This document shows, in pieces, positions 1 to 6,644 of a stretch of DNA of 13,733 bases. The stretch covers positions 1 through 13,733 of the forward strand of contig UQYA01000047.1 in assembly GCA_900545165.1 (NCBI GenBank), written 5' to 3'. Position 1 is the first letter of the stretch, and every line of letters starts with the position of its first letter. Below the pieces are notes generated by a model that was not told where the DNA came from, made no database searches, and saw nothing but the letters and a program-made list of their open reading frames with translations. Both the position numbers and the translations under genes were made by a program. The DNA is from an uncultured Collinsella sp. (GTDB taxonomy: Bacteria; Actinomycetota; Coriobacteriia; Coriobacteriales; Coriobacteriaceae).

Positions 1-61
1 GGAAGCGGTTGTGATCGGTCTTCTCCAGAAGATCGTCAATGCAAGGCTTTACAACGGACAC
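1..61 (-). CDS. rpoZ: RNA polymerase omega subunit, N-terminal fragment (partial at window edge)
   Basis: Reading leftwards from a GTG at 61-59, the frame stays open to the window edge and encodes 20 residues, beginning MSVVKP and continuing CIDDLLEKTDHNRF. The pattern 'P-x-IDDLLE-x-TD' resembles the N-terminus of actinobacterial omega subunits, which help assemble and stabilise RNA polymerase. The gene starts 5 nt after the gmk stop codon (TGA, 69-67), with AAAGGA upstream inside the end of gmk as ribosome binding site. The order mihF-gmk-rpoZ is the standard actinobacterial arrangement and supports the call. Only the first 20 codons are visible, so identity rests on that short match plus synteny. 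Confidence 0.72.
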   Translation of the reverse strand, partial: MSVVKPCIDDLLEKTDHNRF

Positions 62-66
62 GGACC

Positions 67-636
67 TCAGATCCTTTCATGCATATCGAGAACGCGAACG
101 AGCTCATCGGTCGCGCGGTCGAGATCGTCATTTACCACGACGTCGTCGTAGCGGTCGGCAAGGGCAAGCTCATCGGCGGCGTTTGCCATACGCAGCTCAA
201 TCGTCTCGGGCGTCTCGGTACCGCGACCGACTAGACGCTCGCGGAGCACCTCAAGCGAAGGCGGCTTGATAAAGATCAGCACGGCCTCGGGGAAACGCTC
301 CTTCACCTGCAGGGCGCCCTGGACATCGATCTCCAAAATCAGAGATGCGCCAGAGGCGAGCTTGGATGTGACCTCGCTCACCAACGTGCCGTAGCAGTTA
401 CCGTGGACCTCGGCCCACTCAACAAACTCACCGTTTGCCACGCGGCGGTCGAACTCCTCGCGCGTCAGAAAAAAGTAGTTGACGCCGTCGACCTCACCTT
501 TGCGTGGTGCTCGCGTGGTAGCCGAAACCGTCAGGCCCAGGTTCGAGCGGCGCTCGCGCACACGAGTGACGAGCGTACCCTTCCCTGCGCCTGACGGTCC
601 AGAAATCACAAAGAGCTTGGAATCCTGAGCGCTCAC
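67..636 (-). CDS. gmk: Guanylate kinase
   Basis: A cytoplasmic enzyme that transfers phosphate from ATP to GMP (and dGMP), giving GDP. The 189-residue product has the normal family length. The P-loop GPSGAGKGT lies at residues 13-21. It is followed by the GMP-binding part with TTRAPRKGEVDGVNYFF and, further on, the LEIDVQGALQVKE segment typical of Gmk. The start is GTG (636-634), directly abutting the mihF TAA stop (639-637) with no spacer. I see no good Shine-Dalgarno sequence there, so translation is probably coupled to mihF by termination and re-initiation. rpoZ follows 5 nt downstream. Identity is very secure; the exact start is slightly less so, since an in-frame GTG at residue 10 would cut into the strand before the P-loop and is less plausible. 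Confidence 0.96.
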   Translation of the reverse strand: MSAQDSKLFVISGPSGAGKGTLVTRVRERRSNLGLTVSATTRAPRKGEVDGVNYFFLTREEFDRRVANGEFVEWAEVHGNCYGTLVSEVTSKLASGASLILEIDVQGALQVKERFPEAVLIFIKPPSLEVLRERLVGRGTETPETIELRMANAADELALADRYDDVVVNDDLDRATDELVRVLDMHERI

Positions 637-945
637 TTATTTGGTCAGCTGCTCGAGGAGCTGCTCGCGCTGACGGACGCCGAGGCCCTGGACGCGACGG
701 GTAGCGGAGATACCGAGCTCCTCCATGATCTTGGCGGCCTTGGCCTTGCCATAACCAGGGAGAGACTCGATGAGAGTGGAAACCTTCATGCGGGAAGCGA
801 TGGGATCATCGGAGTTGAGCACGGACTCGAGGGACTTCTCGCCCTTCTTGATCTGCTCGCGAAGCTCAGCGCGAGCGTGACGTGCGGCAGCAGCCTTCTC
901 AAGAGCCTGCTTGCGCTGCTCATCGGTAAGCTGAGGGAGTGCCAT
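637..945 (-). CDS. mihF: Actinobacterial integration host factor mIHF
   Basis: A small basic nucleoid protein of the actinobacterial mIHF family, which is unrelated in fold to E. coli IHF. It binds DNA and supports nucleoid organisation and phage integration in mycobacteria. The 102-residue product has a charged helical N-terminal half and, in the second half, the signature region VSTLIESLPGYGKAKAAKIM, a helix-two-turn-helix-like DNA-binding segment, followed by LGIS and RVQGLG. I chose the ATG at 945-943 because GGAGG (955-951) sits 5 nt upstream. An upstream in-frame TTG at 957 would overlap that ribosome binding site. The gene is the head of a mihF-gmk-rpoZ unit. The 239-bp spacer before it holds a candidate promoter, a palindrome and a large hairpin, so it probably has its own transcription start. 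Confidence 0.95.
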   Translation of the reverse strand: MALPQLTDEQRKQALEKAAAARHARAELREQIKKGEKSLESVLNSDDPIASRMKVSTLIESLPGYGKAKAAKIMEELGISATRRVQGLGVRQREQLLEQLTK

Positions 946-986
946 TCGTACCTCCAAATAGTTGGGTTATATCTGATTCAATAATT

Positions 987-1018
987 GGCATTTTAGCACG
1001 TAGAACGTACAAAATGCC
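987..1018. repeat. 32-bp imperfect palindrome in the mihF leader
   Basis: GGCATTTT (987-994) and AAAATGCC (1011-1018) are perfect inverted repeats. The bases between them extend the pairing: GCACGT and ACGTAC flank the trinucleotide AGA. It lies about 40 bp upstream of mihF and downstream of the candidate mihF promoter, so it would be a hairpin in the leader RNA or a protein-binding palindrome. It lacks a T-run, so it is not a convincing intrinsic terminator. Function unknown. Confidence 0.55.
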
Positions 1019-1033
1019 CAATCGCGGCTCCAT

Positions 1034-1062
1034 AGGTTAGACGATACCCGCAAAAAGTGCAA
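1034..1062 (-). promoter_or_regulatory. Candidate promoter for mihF-gmk-rpoZ
   Basis: On the minus strand TTGCAC (1062-1057) and TAACCT (1039-1034) are separated by 17 bp, a sigma-70-like arrangement. Transcription would start near 1027 and run through the palindrome at 987-1018 into mihF. The -35 box is good and the -10 box is mediocre. It sits just after the hairpin that closes the pyr operon, which is where a new promoter would be expected. Confidence 0.45.
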
Positions 1063-1081
1063 TATACTGCGCCCAAAGTTA

Positions 1082-1139
1082 AGCCCCTGACCTGCGATTC
1101 CACACAAAGGATGGGAAAGTTTACGCAGGCACAGGGGCT
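1082..1139 (-). terminator. Large hairpin after pyrF, possible terminator
   Basis: AGCCCCTG (1082-1089) pairs perfectly with CAGGGGCT (1132-1139). After a small asymmetric internal loop, CCTGCG (1091-1096) pairs with CGCAGG (1124-1129). The apical loop of 27 nt is unusually large and could hold a further short TTCC/GGAA stem. On the minus strand the stem ends 46 nt... more exactly, it begins about 45 nt after the pyrF stop and is followed by TTAACTTT, a weak U-tract. It may end the pyr operon, but the big structured loop is atypical for a plain terminator, so another RNA role is possible. Confidence 0.5.
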
Positions 1140-1184
1140 ATTTTGTGCTAATAAAACCCAAAAGTGGTGACTTAGGGGAATCTT

Positions 1185-1901
1185 TTACGCGACGTTTTCG
1201 ACCAGCTCAGCGACGATGGCGTCAAAGGCGGCAACCGGATCGTCGGCACCGGTGATGGGACGGCCCACCACAATGTGGCTTGCGCCACGCTCGATAGCCT
1301 GGGAAGGCGTCGCCACGCGGGACTGGTCACCAAGGGCGGCACCCACCGGACGCACACCCGGAGTCACGATCAGAGCATCGGGACCCAGCAGTTCACGCAT
1401 GTCGTGAGCCTCCATCGGCGAGCACACGATGCCATCGATGCCGTTGGCCTGAGCGAGCTTTGCCAGGCGGGCGGCCTCCTCGGCCACGGGCGACTCGACG
1501 CCGATCTCGCTCAAGGCATCCTGATTCATGCTCGTGAGCACGGTGATGGCGACGAGCTTGGCGCGGTCCTCGCGCGCCTCCTCGGCACCCTCGCGGCAGG
1601 CAGCGAGCATGGCGCCCGAACCCAAGCCGTGAACCGAGAGCAGGTCGGCACCGGCAAGCGAGGCCGAACGGGCGGCACCGCGAACCTGATGCGGAATATC
1701 ATGGAACTTAAGGTCAAGGAAGACCTTAAAGCCCAGGTCCTTAAAGGTCTTGACGATCTCGGGGCCCTCAGCGTAATAGAGCGTCATACCAACCTTAAGC
1801 CAGGCGGCATGGCCCGAAAGCTCGTGGGCGAGCTCAAGCGCACGCTCGCGGTCGCAGTCGAGAGCGACGATTACGCGGTCGCGGGCATCGGTCTCTAGCA
1901 T
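1185..1901 (-). CDS. pyrF: Orotidine 5'-phosphate decarboxylase
   Basis: Catalyses the last step of UMP synthesis, decarboxylation of OMP to UMP, in the cytoplasm. The 238-residue product is the usual length for the short bacterial (group I) family. The catalytic charged network is visible as LDLKFHDIPHQV, with Asp63, Lys65 and Asp68, and the earlier Lys36 in WLKVG. The phosphate-binding end is present as TPGVRP and the late segment ASHIVVGRPITGADDP. The ATG at 1901-1899 overlaps the end of pyrD by 7 nt and is preceded by AGGTG within pyrD, so translation is coupled. It is the last pyr gene here; pyrE, often next to pyrF, is not present. A large hairpin follows the stop codon. Confidence 0.97.
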   Translation of the reverse strand: MLETDARDRVIVALDCDRERALELAHELSGHAAWLKVGMTLYYAEGPEIVKTFKDLGFKVFLDLKFHDIPHQVRGAARSASLAGADLLSVHGLGSGAMLAACREGAEEAREDRAKLVAITVLTSMNQDALSEIGVESPVAEEAARLAKLAQANGIDGIVCSPMEAHDMRELLGPDALIVTPGVRPVGAALGDQSRVATPSQAIERGASHIVVGRPITGADDPVAAFDAIVAELVENVA

Positions 1902-2818
1902 TCGAAAGCACCTACCAGTTCGTTGATGTCCTTCACGCCTTGGGACTCAGCCCAGGCCTCGAGCTCGTGCGCGATCTTGAGCGAAGCGCACGGATCGACG
2001 AAGTTGGCCATGCCGACCGACACGCAGGTGGCGCCGGCCAGGATAAACTCGGCCGCATCCTCGCCGGTCATGACACCGCCGACGCCGTTGATGGGGATAT
2101 CGACGGCCTGGGCAACCTCCCAGACCATGCGCACGGCGATGTGGTGGCACAGCGGGCCCGAAAGGCCGCCCTTGGGCTTGGCCACGCGGGACTTGCGGGT
2201 ATGGACGTCGATGGCCATGCCCTGAATGGAGTTGATGACCGAAAGGCCGTCGGCGCCGGCAGCCTCGAGGGCCTTGGCAATCTCGGCGACGTTGACCGGC
2301 GCCATCTTCACGAACAGCGGCTTATCGGTCACCTTGCGGCAGGCAGCCATAACGGATGAGGCGCCCTCGGGCGTAGAGCCCATGGCGGCACCGCCGGCGG
2401 CGATATTAGGGCAGCTCACGTTGATCTCGTAGCCGGCAGCCCAGGGGCACAGCTCGACATACATCTCGAGCGCGCGGACAAACTCGTCAACGGAGTGGCC
2501 GGCAACCTGACAGATGACCTGGCAGCCGTCCTTGGACAGCTGTTCGAGCCACGGACCGGACTCGCGGGCAAAGGCGGCCACGCCGGGGTTCTGAAGGCCC
2601 ACGGAGTTGATCATACCGCCGGGGATCTCGGCCATGCGGGGCGCGGGGTTGCCGGGCCAGGGCTCGGCAGCGCAACCCTTGGTGGTGATGGCGCCCAGCT
2701 GGGAAACATCAAAGAAATTCTGGAACTGCCAACCGTAACCAAAAGTACCGGCTGCGGTGTTGATGGGGTTCTGCATCTTGACGCCGCCGAAATCGACGGC
2801 CATGTTCACGGTACCCAC
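1895..2818 (-). CDS. pyrD: Dihydroorotate dehydrogenase, class 1B catalytic subunit
   Basis: Oxidises dihydroorotate to orotate using bound FMN. Class 1B enzymes pass the electrons through the PyrK subunit to NAD+. The protein is about 307 residues, the family length. It shows the FMN-site region NTAAGTFGYG, the substrate-binding motif NSVGLQNPG, the catalytic-loop motif INVSCPN with Cys136 (the base that marks class 1), and the late INGVGGVMTGEDAAEFI phosphate-binding segment. The start is not certain. A GTG at 2818 overlaps the pyrK stop by one base (TAGTG) and fits operon packing. An internal GTG (2809) and an ATG (2803) would give 304 or 302 residues, and both leave the conserved core intact. 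pyrK immediately upstream confirms the class. Confidence 0.95.
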   Translation of the reverse strand: MGTVNMAVDFGGVKMQNPINTAAGTFGYGWQFQNFFDVSQLGAITTKGCAAEPWPGNPAPRMAEIPGGMINSVGLQNPGVAAFARESGPWLEQLSKDGCQVICQVAGHSVDEFVRALEMYVELCPWAAGYEINVSCPNIAAGGAAMGSTPEGASSVMAACRKVTDKPLFVKMAPVNVAEIAKALEAAGADGLSVINSIQGMAIDVHTRKSRVAKPKGGLSGPLCHHIAVRMVWEVAQAVDIPINGVGGVMTGEDAAEFILAGATCVSVGMANFVDPCASLKIAHELEAWAESQGVKDINELVGAFEC

Positions 2819-3609
2819 TAGAAGACCACCACCTTGGAAGCATCGAACACGGGGCCGCACATGCAAGCACCCTTCATACCGTCGACCGTCTCGACATTGC
2901 AGGTGTTGCAGGCGCCAAAGCCACAGCTCATCATGCGCTCAAGCGACACCTCGCAGTACGCACCGGCCTCGGCGGCAGCGGCGGCGACTTTCTTCATCAT
3001 GACAGCGGGGCCGCAGCTGGCCACATAGTCGTAGCCGCCCTCGCCGAGCAGCTCGGCTGCCGGGTCGGTGCAAAAACCGTGCGTGCCCAGCGTGCCATCA
3101 TCGGTGCAAACGTTGACCGTGGCGCCCAGCGCGCGGAACTCATCGACACCCACGGCCTTGGACGCGGTGCCAAAGCCCAGGCACACGTCAACGGCCACAC
3201 CCTGCTCGGCAAGCTTGTCGGCAAGGCACAGCACGGGCGGAACACCGATGCCACCGGCGACGAGCAGGGCCTTCCTGGTGCCCTCGGGTACCATCCAGCC
3301 ACGGCCACCGGGGCCCAGCAGGTTAGAGGTGGAGCCAGGGCCCATCTGGGACAAACGACGGGTATCGTCGCCCACGACGGCGTACCACAGCTCGACGGTG
3401 CCGGCCTCGGCGTCGGCGCGGTAGTAGCTCAGGGGCACGCGAAGCAGCGAGGACGCATCGCCGGGTACGGCGATGTTCACAAACTGACCGGGCTTGAGCG
3501 CACTTGCAAGCTTGGGGGCCGAGATGACGAGCGAGAAGATGCCGTCGGCAATCTCCCGGTTCGAGACGACCTCGAAGTCGTGCATGCGTGCAGTGGAAGG
3601 TGTGGGCAT
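2818..3609 (-). CDS. pyrK: Dihydroorotate dehydrogenase electron-transfer subunit
   Basis: The FAD and [2Fe-2S] partner of class 1B PyrD. It carries electrons from the PyrD FMN to NAD+. The 263-residue protein belongs to the ferredoxin-reductase family. FAD-binding residues appear in RVPLSYY (57-63) and LGPGGRGW (98-105), and the NAD-binding turn is GGIGVPP (119-125). Near the C-terminus Cys229, Cys234, Cys237 and Cys249 have the 5-3-12 spacing of the PyrK iron-sulfur cluster; Cys251 is an extra neighbour. I chose the ATG at 3609-3607 because GGAG lies 5 nt upstream. An upstream in-frame ATG at 3645 lies in a hairpin-rich spacer and has no better signal. The gene starts the K-D-F part of the operon, 92 bp after pyrC. 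Confidence 0.95.
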   Translation of the reverse strand: MPTPSTARMHDFEVVSNREIADGIFSLVISAPKLASALKPGQFVNIAVPGDASSLLRVPLSYYRADAEAGTVELWYAVVGDDTRRLSQMGPGSTSNLLGPGGRGWMVPEGTRKALLVAGGIGVPPVLCLADKLAEQGVAVDVCLGFGTASKAVGVDEFRALGATVNVCTDDGTLGTHGFCTDPAAELLGEGGYDYVASCGPAVMMKKVAAAAAEAGAYCEVSLERMMSCGFGACNTCNVETVDGMKGACMCGPVFDASKVVVF

Positions 3610-3624
3610 AGACGCTCCAATCCC

Positions 3625-3640
3625 CCATGCGGTTGCATGG
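3625..3640. other. Small hairpin just upstream of the pyrK ribosome binding site
   Basis: CCATGC (3625-3630) and GCATGG (3635-3640) form a perfect 6-bp stem with the 4-nt loop GGTT. In the minus-strand mRNA it ends 6 to 7 nt before the pyrK Shine-Dalgarno sequence. It could influence pyrK translation or mRNA ends, but this is inference. Confidence 0.45.
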
Positions 3641-3656
3641 TCCAAACTAATAGAAA

Positions 3657-3681
3657 GCGCGGCACCGCAAGGGCGCCGCGC
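3657..3681 (-). other. GC-rich hairpin in the pyrC-pyrK spacer
   Basis: GCGCGGC (3657-3663) pairs with GCCGCGC (3675-3681) around an 11-nt loop. On the minus strand it is followed by TTTCTATT, a broken U-run. It may be a weak intra-operon terminator or an mRNA-stability element lowering pyrKDF relative to pyrRBC. I see no promoter in the spacer that would restart transcription. Confidence 0.45.
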
Positions 3682-3701
3682 ACAAAAGCGATAAGGCTAT
3701 G

Positions 3702-4991
3702 CTAGCAGATGCAGCCGTCGGCAAGCGTCTGCTTACCGCCGACGAACACATCGGTGGCACGGCCGGTGAGCGTGCGGCCGGCAAAACCGGAGTTCTCGGC
3801 GCGCGACTCGTAACCGTCCTCGCCAACCGTCCAGGTTGCGGAGGGGTCGAACACGGTCAGGTCGGCAACGGAGCCCGCCTTGACCTGAACCTGGTCGAGA
3901 CCCAGGATCTCACGCGGCTTGATGGCCATGAGCTCGACCATGCGGCCCATGCTCATCTTGCCCGTGTTGACCAGCTCGGTGAGTACGAGCGACAGCGAGG
4001 TCTCGAGGCCGATCATACCAAAGGGCGCAAGCTCGAACTCACGGGCCTTCTCCCACGGGGTGTGAGGAGCGTGATCGGTGACGATAACATCGACGGTGCC
4101 GTCGATGACGCCCTGACGGATGGCCTCGGCATCCTCCTCGGTACGCAGCGGCGGATTGACCTTAAGCGAGGTGTTGTAGGTCTCGTCAAGGTCGTTCTCG
4201 GTCAGGAACATGTGGTGCGGGGTGGCCTCGCAGGTAACCTGAACGCCAGCGGCCTTACCGGCACGCACGATCTCCAAGCCATGAGCGGTGGAGATGTGCT
4301 GGATGTGCAGCTTGGCACCGGTCAGCTTGGCGATCTCGATGTCGCGGGCGATCTGGAGCTCCTCGCCGGCAGCCGGCCAGCCCTCGAGAGCCAGACGGGT
4401 CGAAACCTTGCCCTCGTTGATCTGGCCGTGGCCGACCAGGTCCTCGTCCTGGCAGTGGCTCATAAAGACCTTGCCGAACATCTTGCCGTAGTCCATGCAA
4501 CGACGGAGCATGCCCGCACCCTGCACGCCGCGACCGTCGTCGGTGAAGGCGACGGCGCCGTGGGCGACCATATCGCCCATCTCGGACATGGCCTCACCCT
4601 TAAGACCGCGGGTCATGGCGCCCGACGGATAGACGCGGCAGTGGCCGACCTCGGCAGCACGGGACTTGACGAACTCCACGACAGTGCCGTTATCGGTGAC
4701 GGGATCGGTGTTGGGCATGGAGCACACGCCGGTAAAGCCGCCCTTGGCAGCTGCGCGGGTACCGCTCTCGATGTCCTCTTTGACCTCGTAGCCGGGCTCG
4801 CGAAGGTGAACGTGCATATCCACCAGGCCGGGGACGAGGTACTTGCCGGAAAGGTCGCGGACCTCGGCTCCCTCGACGGCGAGATTCTCGCCGACCTCGG
4901 CGATCTTGTCGCCGTCAATCAGGACGTCAACGACACCGTCAAGCTCGACGGACGGGTCGACGACGTGGGCATTCTTAAGAAGCAAGGCCAT
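3702..4991 (-). CDS. pyrC: Dihydroorotase, class I
   Basis: Cyclises N-carbamoyl-L-aspartate to dihydroorotate in the cytoplasm. The 429-residue length matches class I bacterial dihydroorotases of the amidohydrolase family. The metal and substrate motif DMHVHLREPG (58-67) provides His60, His62 and Arg64. The conserved segments KEDIESGTRAAAKGGFTGV and MPNTDP follow, and the catalytic Asp306 is in TDHAPHTPWEK. The chosen ATG (4991-4989) has GGAGGTG upstream and begins MALLLKNAHV. The open frame extends further upstream to 5147, but that part overlaps pyrB in another frame and does not resemble the family. The start overlaps the pyrB 3' end by 17 nt, so the two are translationally coupled. Confidence 0.97.
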   Translation of the reverse strand: MALLLKNAHVVDPSVELDGVVDVLIDGDKIAEVGENLAVEGAEVRDLSGKYLVPGLVDMHVHLREPGYEVKEDIESGTRAAAKGGFTGVCSMPNTDPVTDNGTVVEFVKSRAAEVGHCRVYPSGAMTRGLKGEAMSEMGDMVAHGAVAFTDDGRGVQGAGMLRRCMDYGKMFGKVFMSHCQDEDLVGHGQINEGKVSTRLALEGWPAAGEELQIARDIEIAKLTGAKLHIQHISTAHGLEIVRAGKAAGVQVTCEATPHHMFLTENDLDETYNTSLKVNPPLRTEEDAEAIRQGVIDGTVDVIVTDHAPHTPWEKAREFELAPFGMIGLETSLSLVLTELVNTGKMSMGRMVELMAIKPREILGLDQVQVKAGSVADLTVFDPSATWTVGEDGYESRAENSGFAGRTLTGRATDVFVGGKQTLADGCIC

Positions 4992-5919
4992 TATCGGCAC
5001 CTCCAAGCAGCAGATACAGGATAGCCATACGCACGCAGATACCGGCGTAGACCTGCTCCAGGATGACGGAGCGTTGCGGGTGGTCGGCCATATAGGAGTC
5101 GAACTCGACGCCGCGGTTGATGGGGCCCGGGTGGCAGATGATCGCATCGGGCTTCATGAGCTTCTCGCGGTCCTTGGTCAGGCCGAAGAGCTTATGGTAC
5201 TCACGAATGGTCGGGAACGGGGCACCCTCGAGACGCTCCTGCTGCACGCGCAGCATGTAGACGACGTCCAGCTCGGGCAGGACGGAATCGAGGTCGCTCG
5301 TCACGTGGTCGCAGCCCAGGACCTCGGGCGACGGCGGCAGCAGCGTGCCGGGGGCGACGGCGTAGGTCTCGCAGCCCATGATCTTCAACGCGGGGATCAG
5401 CGAGCCGCAAACGCGGGAGTGGGCGATATCGCCGACGACGGCGACCTTCAGACCGTGGAAGTCACCCTTGTGCTCCCAGATGGTGTACAGGTCGAGCAGG
5501 GCCTGCGTAGGATGGTTGTGCTTGCCGTCACCGGCGCAGATGACGCTTGCGGGCGAGTTCTGTGTGACGATGTAGGGAGCGCCAGCGTGCTTGTCGCGCA
5601 CGACAATGCAGTCGATCTTATAGGCGTTGAGGGTCTCGACGGTGTCGACAAGGCTCTCGCCCTTGACCGTGGAGGTCGAGGAGCCGCCAAAGTTGAGGCT
5701 GTCGGCCGAAAGACGCTTCTCGGCGAGCTCGAAGGAGCTGCGGGTGCGCGTCGAGGGCTCGTTGAACATGTTGACGATGGTCTTGCCCTTGAGCGTGGGG
5801 ACCTTCTTGATCGCACGCTCGTTGACCTCGGAGAACGCCTTGGCGGTCTCGAGGATGAGCTTGATGTCCTCTTCGGAGTACTCGGTAATGTCGATCAGGT
5901 GCTTATGGTTGAACGCCAC
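4975..5919 (-). CDS. pyrB: Aspartate carbamoyltransferase, catalytic chain
   Basis: Joins carbamoyl phosphate and aspartate to give N-carbamoyl-aspartate, the committed step of pyrimidine synthesis. The 314-residue product has the carbamoyl-phosphate motif PSTRTRSSFE (STRTR at 56-60), the catalytic-loop Lys86 region STVKGES, HPTQ at 136-139 in GDGKHNHPTQALLDLYT, and a late HPGPINRG that helps bind aspartate. These favour PyrB over ornithine transcarbamylase. No regulatory pyrI is present, so control is probably by PyrR attenuation. I prefer the GTG at 5919-5917, 11 nt after GGGAGG. A GTG at 5931 is in frame but overlaps that ribosome binding site. pyrR ends 4 nt before this start. Confidence 0.97.
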   Translation of the reverse strand: MAFNHKHLIDITEYSEEDIKLILETAKAFSEVNERAIKKVPTLKGKTIVNMFNEPSTRTRSSFELAEKRLSADSLNFGGSSTSTVKGESLVDTVETLNAYKIDCIVVRDKHAGAPYIVTQNSPASVICAGDGKHNHPTQALLDLYTIWEHKGDFHGLKVAVVGDIAHSRVCGSLIPALKIMGCETYAVAPGTLLPPSPEVLGCDHVTSDLDSVLPELDVVYMLRVQQERLEGAPFPTIREYHKLFGLTKDREKLMKPDAIICHPGPINRGVEFDSYMADHPQRSVILEQVYAGICVRMAILYLLLGGADNGLAS

Positions 5920-5923
5920 GGTA

Positions 5924-6508
5924 CTACTCACCTCCCAGCGGCGCAGAACCCACGTGGGAGCCCGGCGCGACGTCGTTGATCTCGACGGTGGTGTGGCCGT
6001 CGACTTCCTTCATATATAGATGCACGTTCTCCTCATGCGACGAGGGAACGTTCTTGCCGACAAAGTCCGGCGAGATGGGGAGCTCGCGGTGGCCGCGGTC
6101 AACGAGGACTGCCAACTCAATGCGGCTCGGACGGCCCAGGTCCATGACGGCGTCGAGAGCGGCGCGGATGGTACGGCCCGTATACAGGATGTCGTCCACC
6201 AGCACGACGCGCTTGCCGTCGACGCTAAAGGGAATGTTGGTGGCGTGGATCGCGGGAGCGAAATTGGTCGCATAGTCATCGCGGTAGAAGCTGATGTCGA
6301 GGCTGCCGAGCGGAACTTCGACGCCCTCGATCTCCTTGATCTCGTCGGCGAGCTTCTTAGCCAGAAGGTCGCCGCGCGTGACGATGCCGACCAGAGCGAG
6401 GTCTTCACAGCCCTCGTTGCGCTCGAGAATCTCGTGCGCGATGCGGGTCATCGCTCGATTGACGGCGGTCTCGTCCATGATGACCGCCTTGGGGGAAGTC
6501 GTGCCCAT
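5924..6508 (-). CDS. pyrR: Bifunctional pyr operon RNA-binding attenuator / uracil phosphoribosyltransferase
   Basis: PyrR senses UMP/UTP against PRPP, binds pyr leader RNA and promotes termination; many family members also make UMP from uracil and PRPP. The 194-residue protein has the phosphoribosyltransferase fold, with the PRPP motif VVLVDDILYTGRT at 101-113, the flexible-loop region SLDISFYRDDY (69-79) and the TRGDLLAKKLA segment near residue 45. It is slightly longer than the Bacillus protein because of a short C-terminal tail ending in LGGE. The ATG (6508-6506) follows AAGGAGA. It heads the operon and is preceded by a leader with alternative hairpins and an intrinsic terminator, the usual autoregulatory position. 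Enzymatic activity in this organism is not shown by sequence alone. Confidence 0.96.
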   Translation of the reverse strand: MGTTSPKAVIMDETAVNRAMTRIAHEILERNEGCEDLALVGIVTRGDLLAKKLADEIKEIEGVEVPLGSLDISFYRDDYATNFAPAIHATNIPFSVDGKRVVLVDDILYTGRTIRAALDAVMDLGRPSRIELAVLVDRGHRELPISPDFVGKNVPSSHEENVHLYMKEVDGHTTVEINDVAPGSHVGSAPLGGE

Positions 6509-6547
6509 CGATCTCCTTCCTCACATGTCTTGACTGCTGACACAGTC

Positions 6548-6586
6548 AAAAAAATAGATGCCCGACCGCTTAAAGCGGACCAGACA
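6548..6586 (-). terminator. Attenuator terminator in the pyrR leader
   Basis: On the minus strand the arm TGTCTG (6586-6581) and CCGCT pair with AGCGG and CGGGCA (ending 6559), interrupted by a small internal loop. This gives about 11 pairs including two G-U. The stem is followed by TCTA and seven T (6554-6548). It lies 40 nt before the pyrR start, so full formation would stop transcription before the operon. This is the expected position for a PyrR-controlled terminator. Confidence 0.72.
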
Positions 6587-6644
6587 CCCACAGGAAGGGC
6601 TGCTCTTTGGCAGCTATGTAATTCCATGTGGGTATCTCGTACCC
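6584..6644 (-). promoter_or_regulatory. Candidate PyrR-binding leader hairpins upstream of the attenuator
   Basis: ATACCCACA (6635-6627) pairs with TGTGGGTGT (6592-6584). Inside it GGAA pairs with TTCC, and GCTGC/GCAGC closes the hexaloop CAAAGA, close to the CNGNGA hexaloop known for Gram-positive PyrR sites (position 3 differs). The 3' arm touches the 5' arm of the terminator by three bases. A second small hairpin, GGGTA (6644-6640) with TACCC (6634-6630), would compete for the 5' arm. Mutually exclusive folds before pyrR fit PyrR-mediated attenuation. The assignment of which fold PyrR binds is inference. Confidence 0.6.

Noticed and set aside
3699..5024. 441-residue open frame on the plus strand opposite pyrC
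   Set aside because: It mirrors pyrC codon by codon, has no recognisable domain and low-complexity G/D/L/V-rich composition. It is an antisense artefact of high GC third positions.
4992..5147. Upstream extension of pyrC to a start at 5147
   Set aside because: The extra residues overlap pyrB in another frame and do not resemble dihydroorotase. GGAGGTG before 4991 supports the shorter start.
4843..5979. 378-residue open frame on the plus strand across pyrB
   Set aside because: Antisense to the clearly conserved pyrB and the start of pyrC; no family signature or ribosome binding site.
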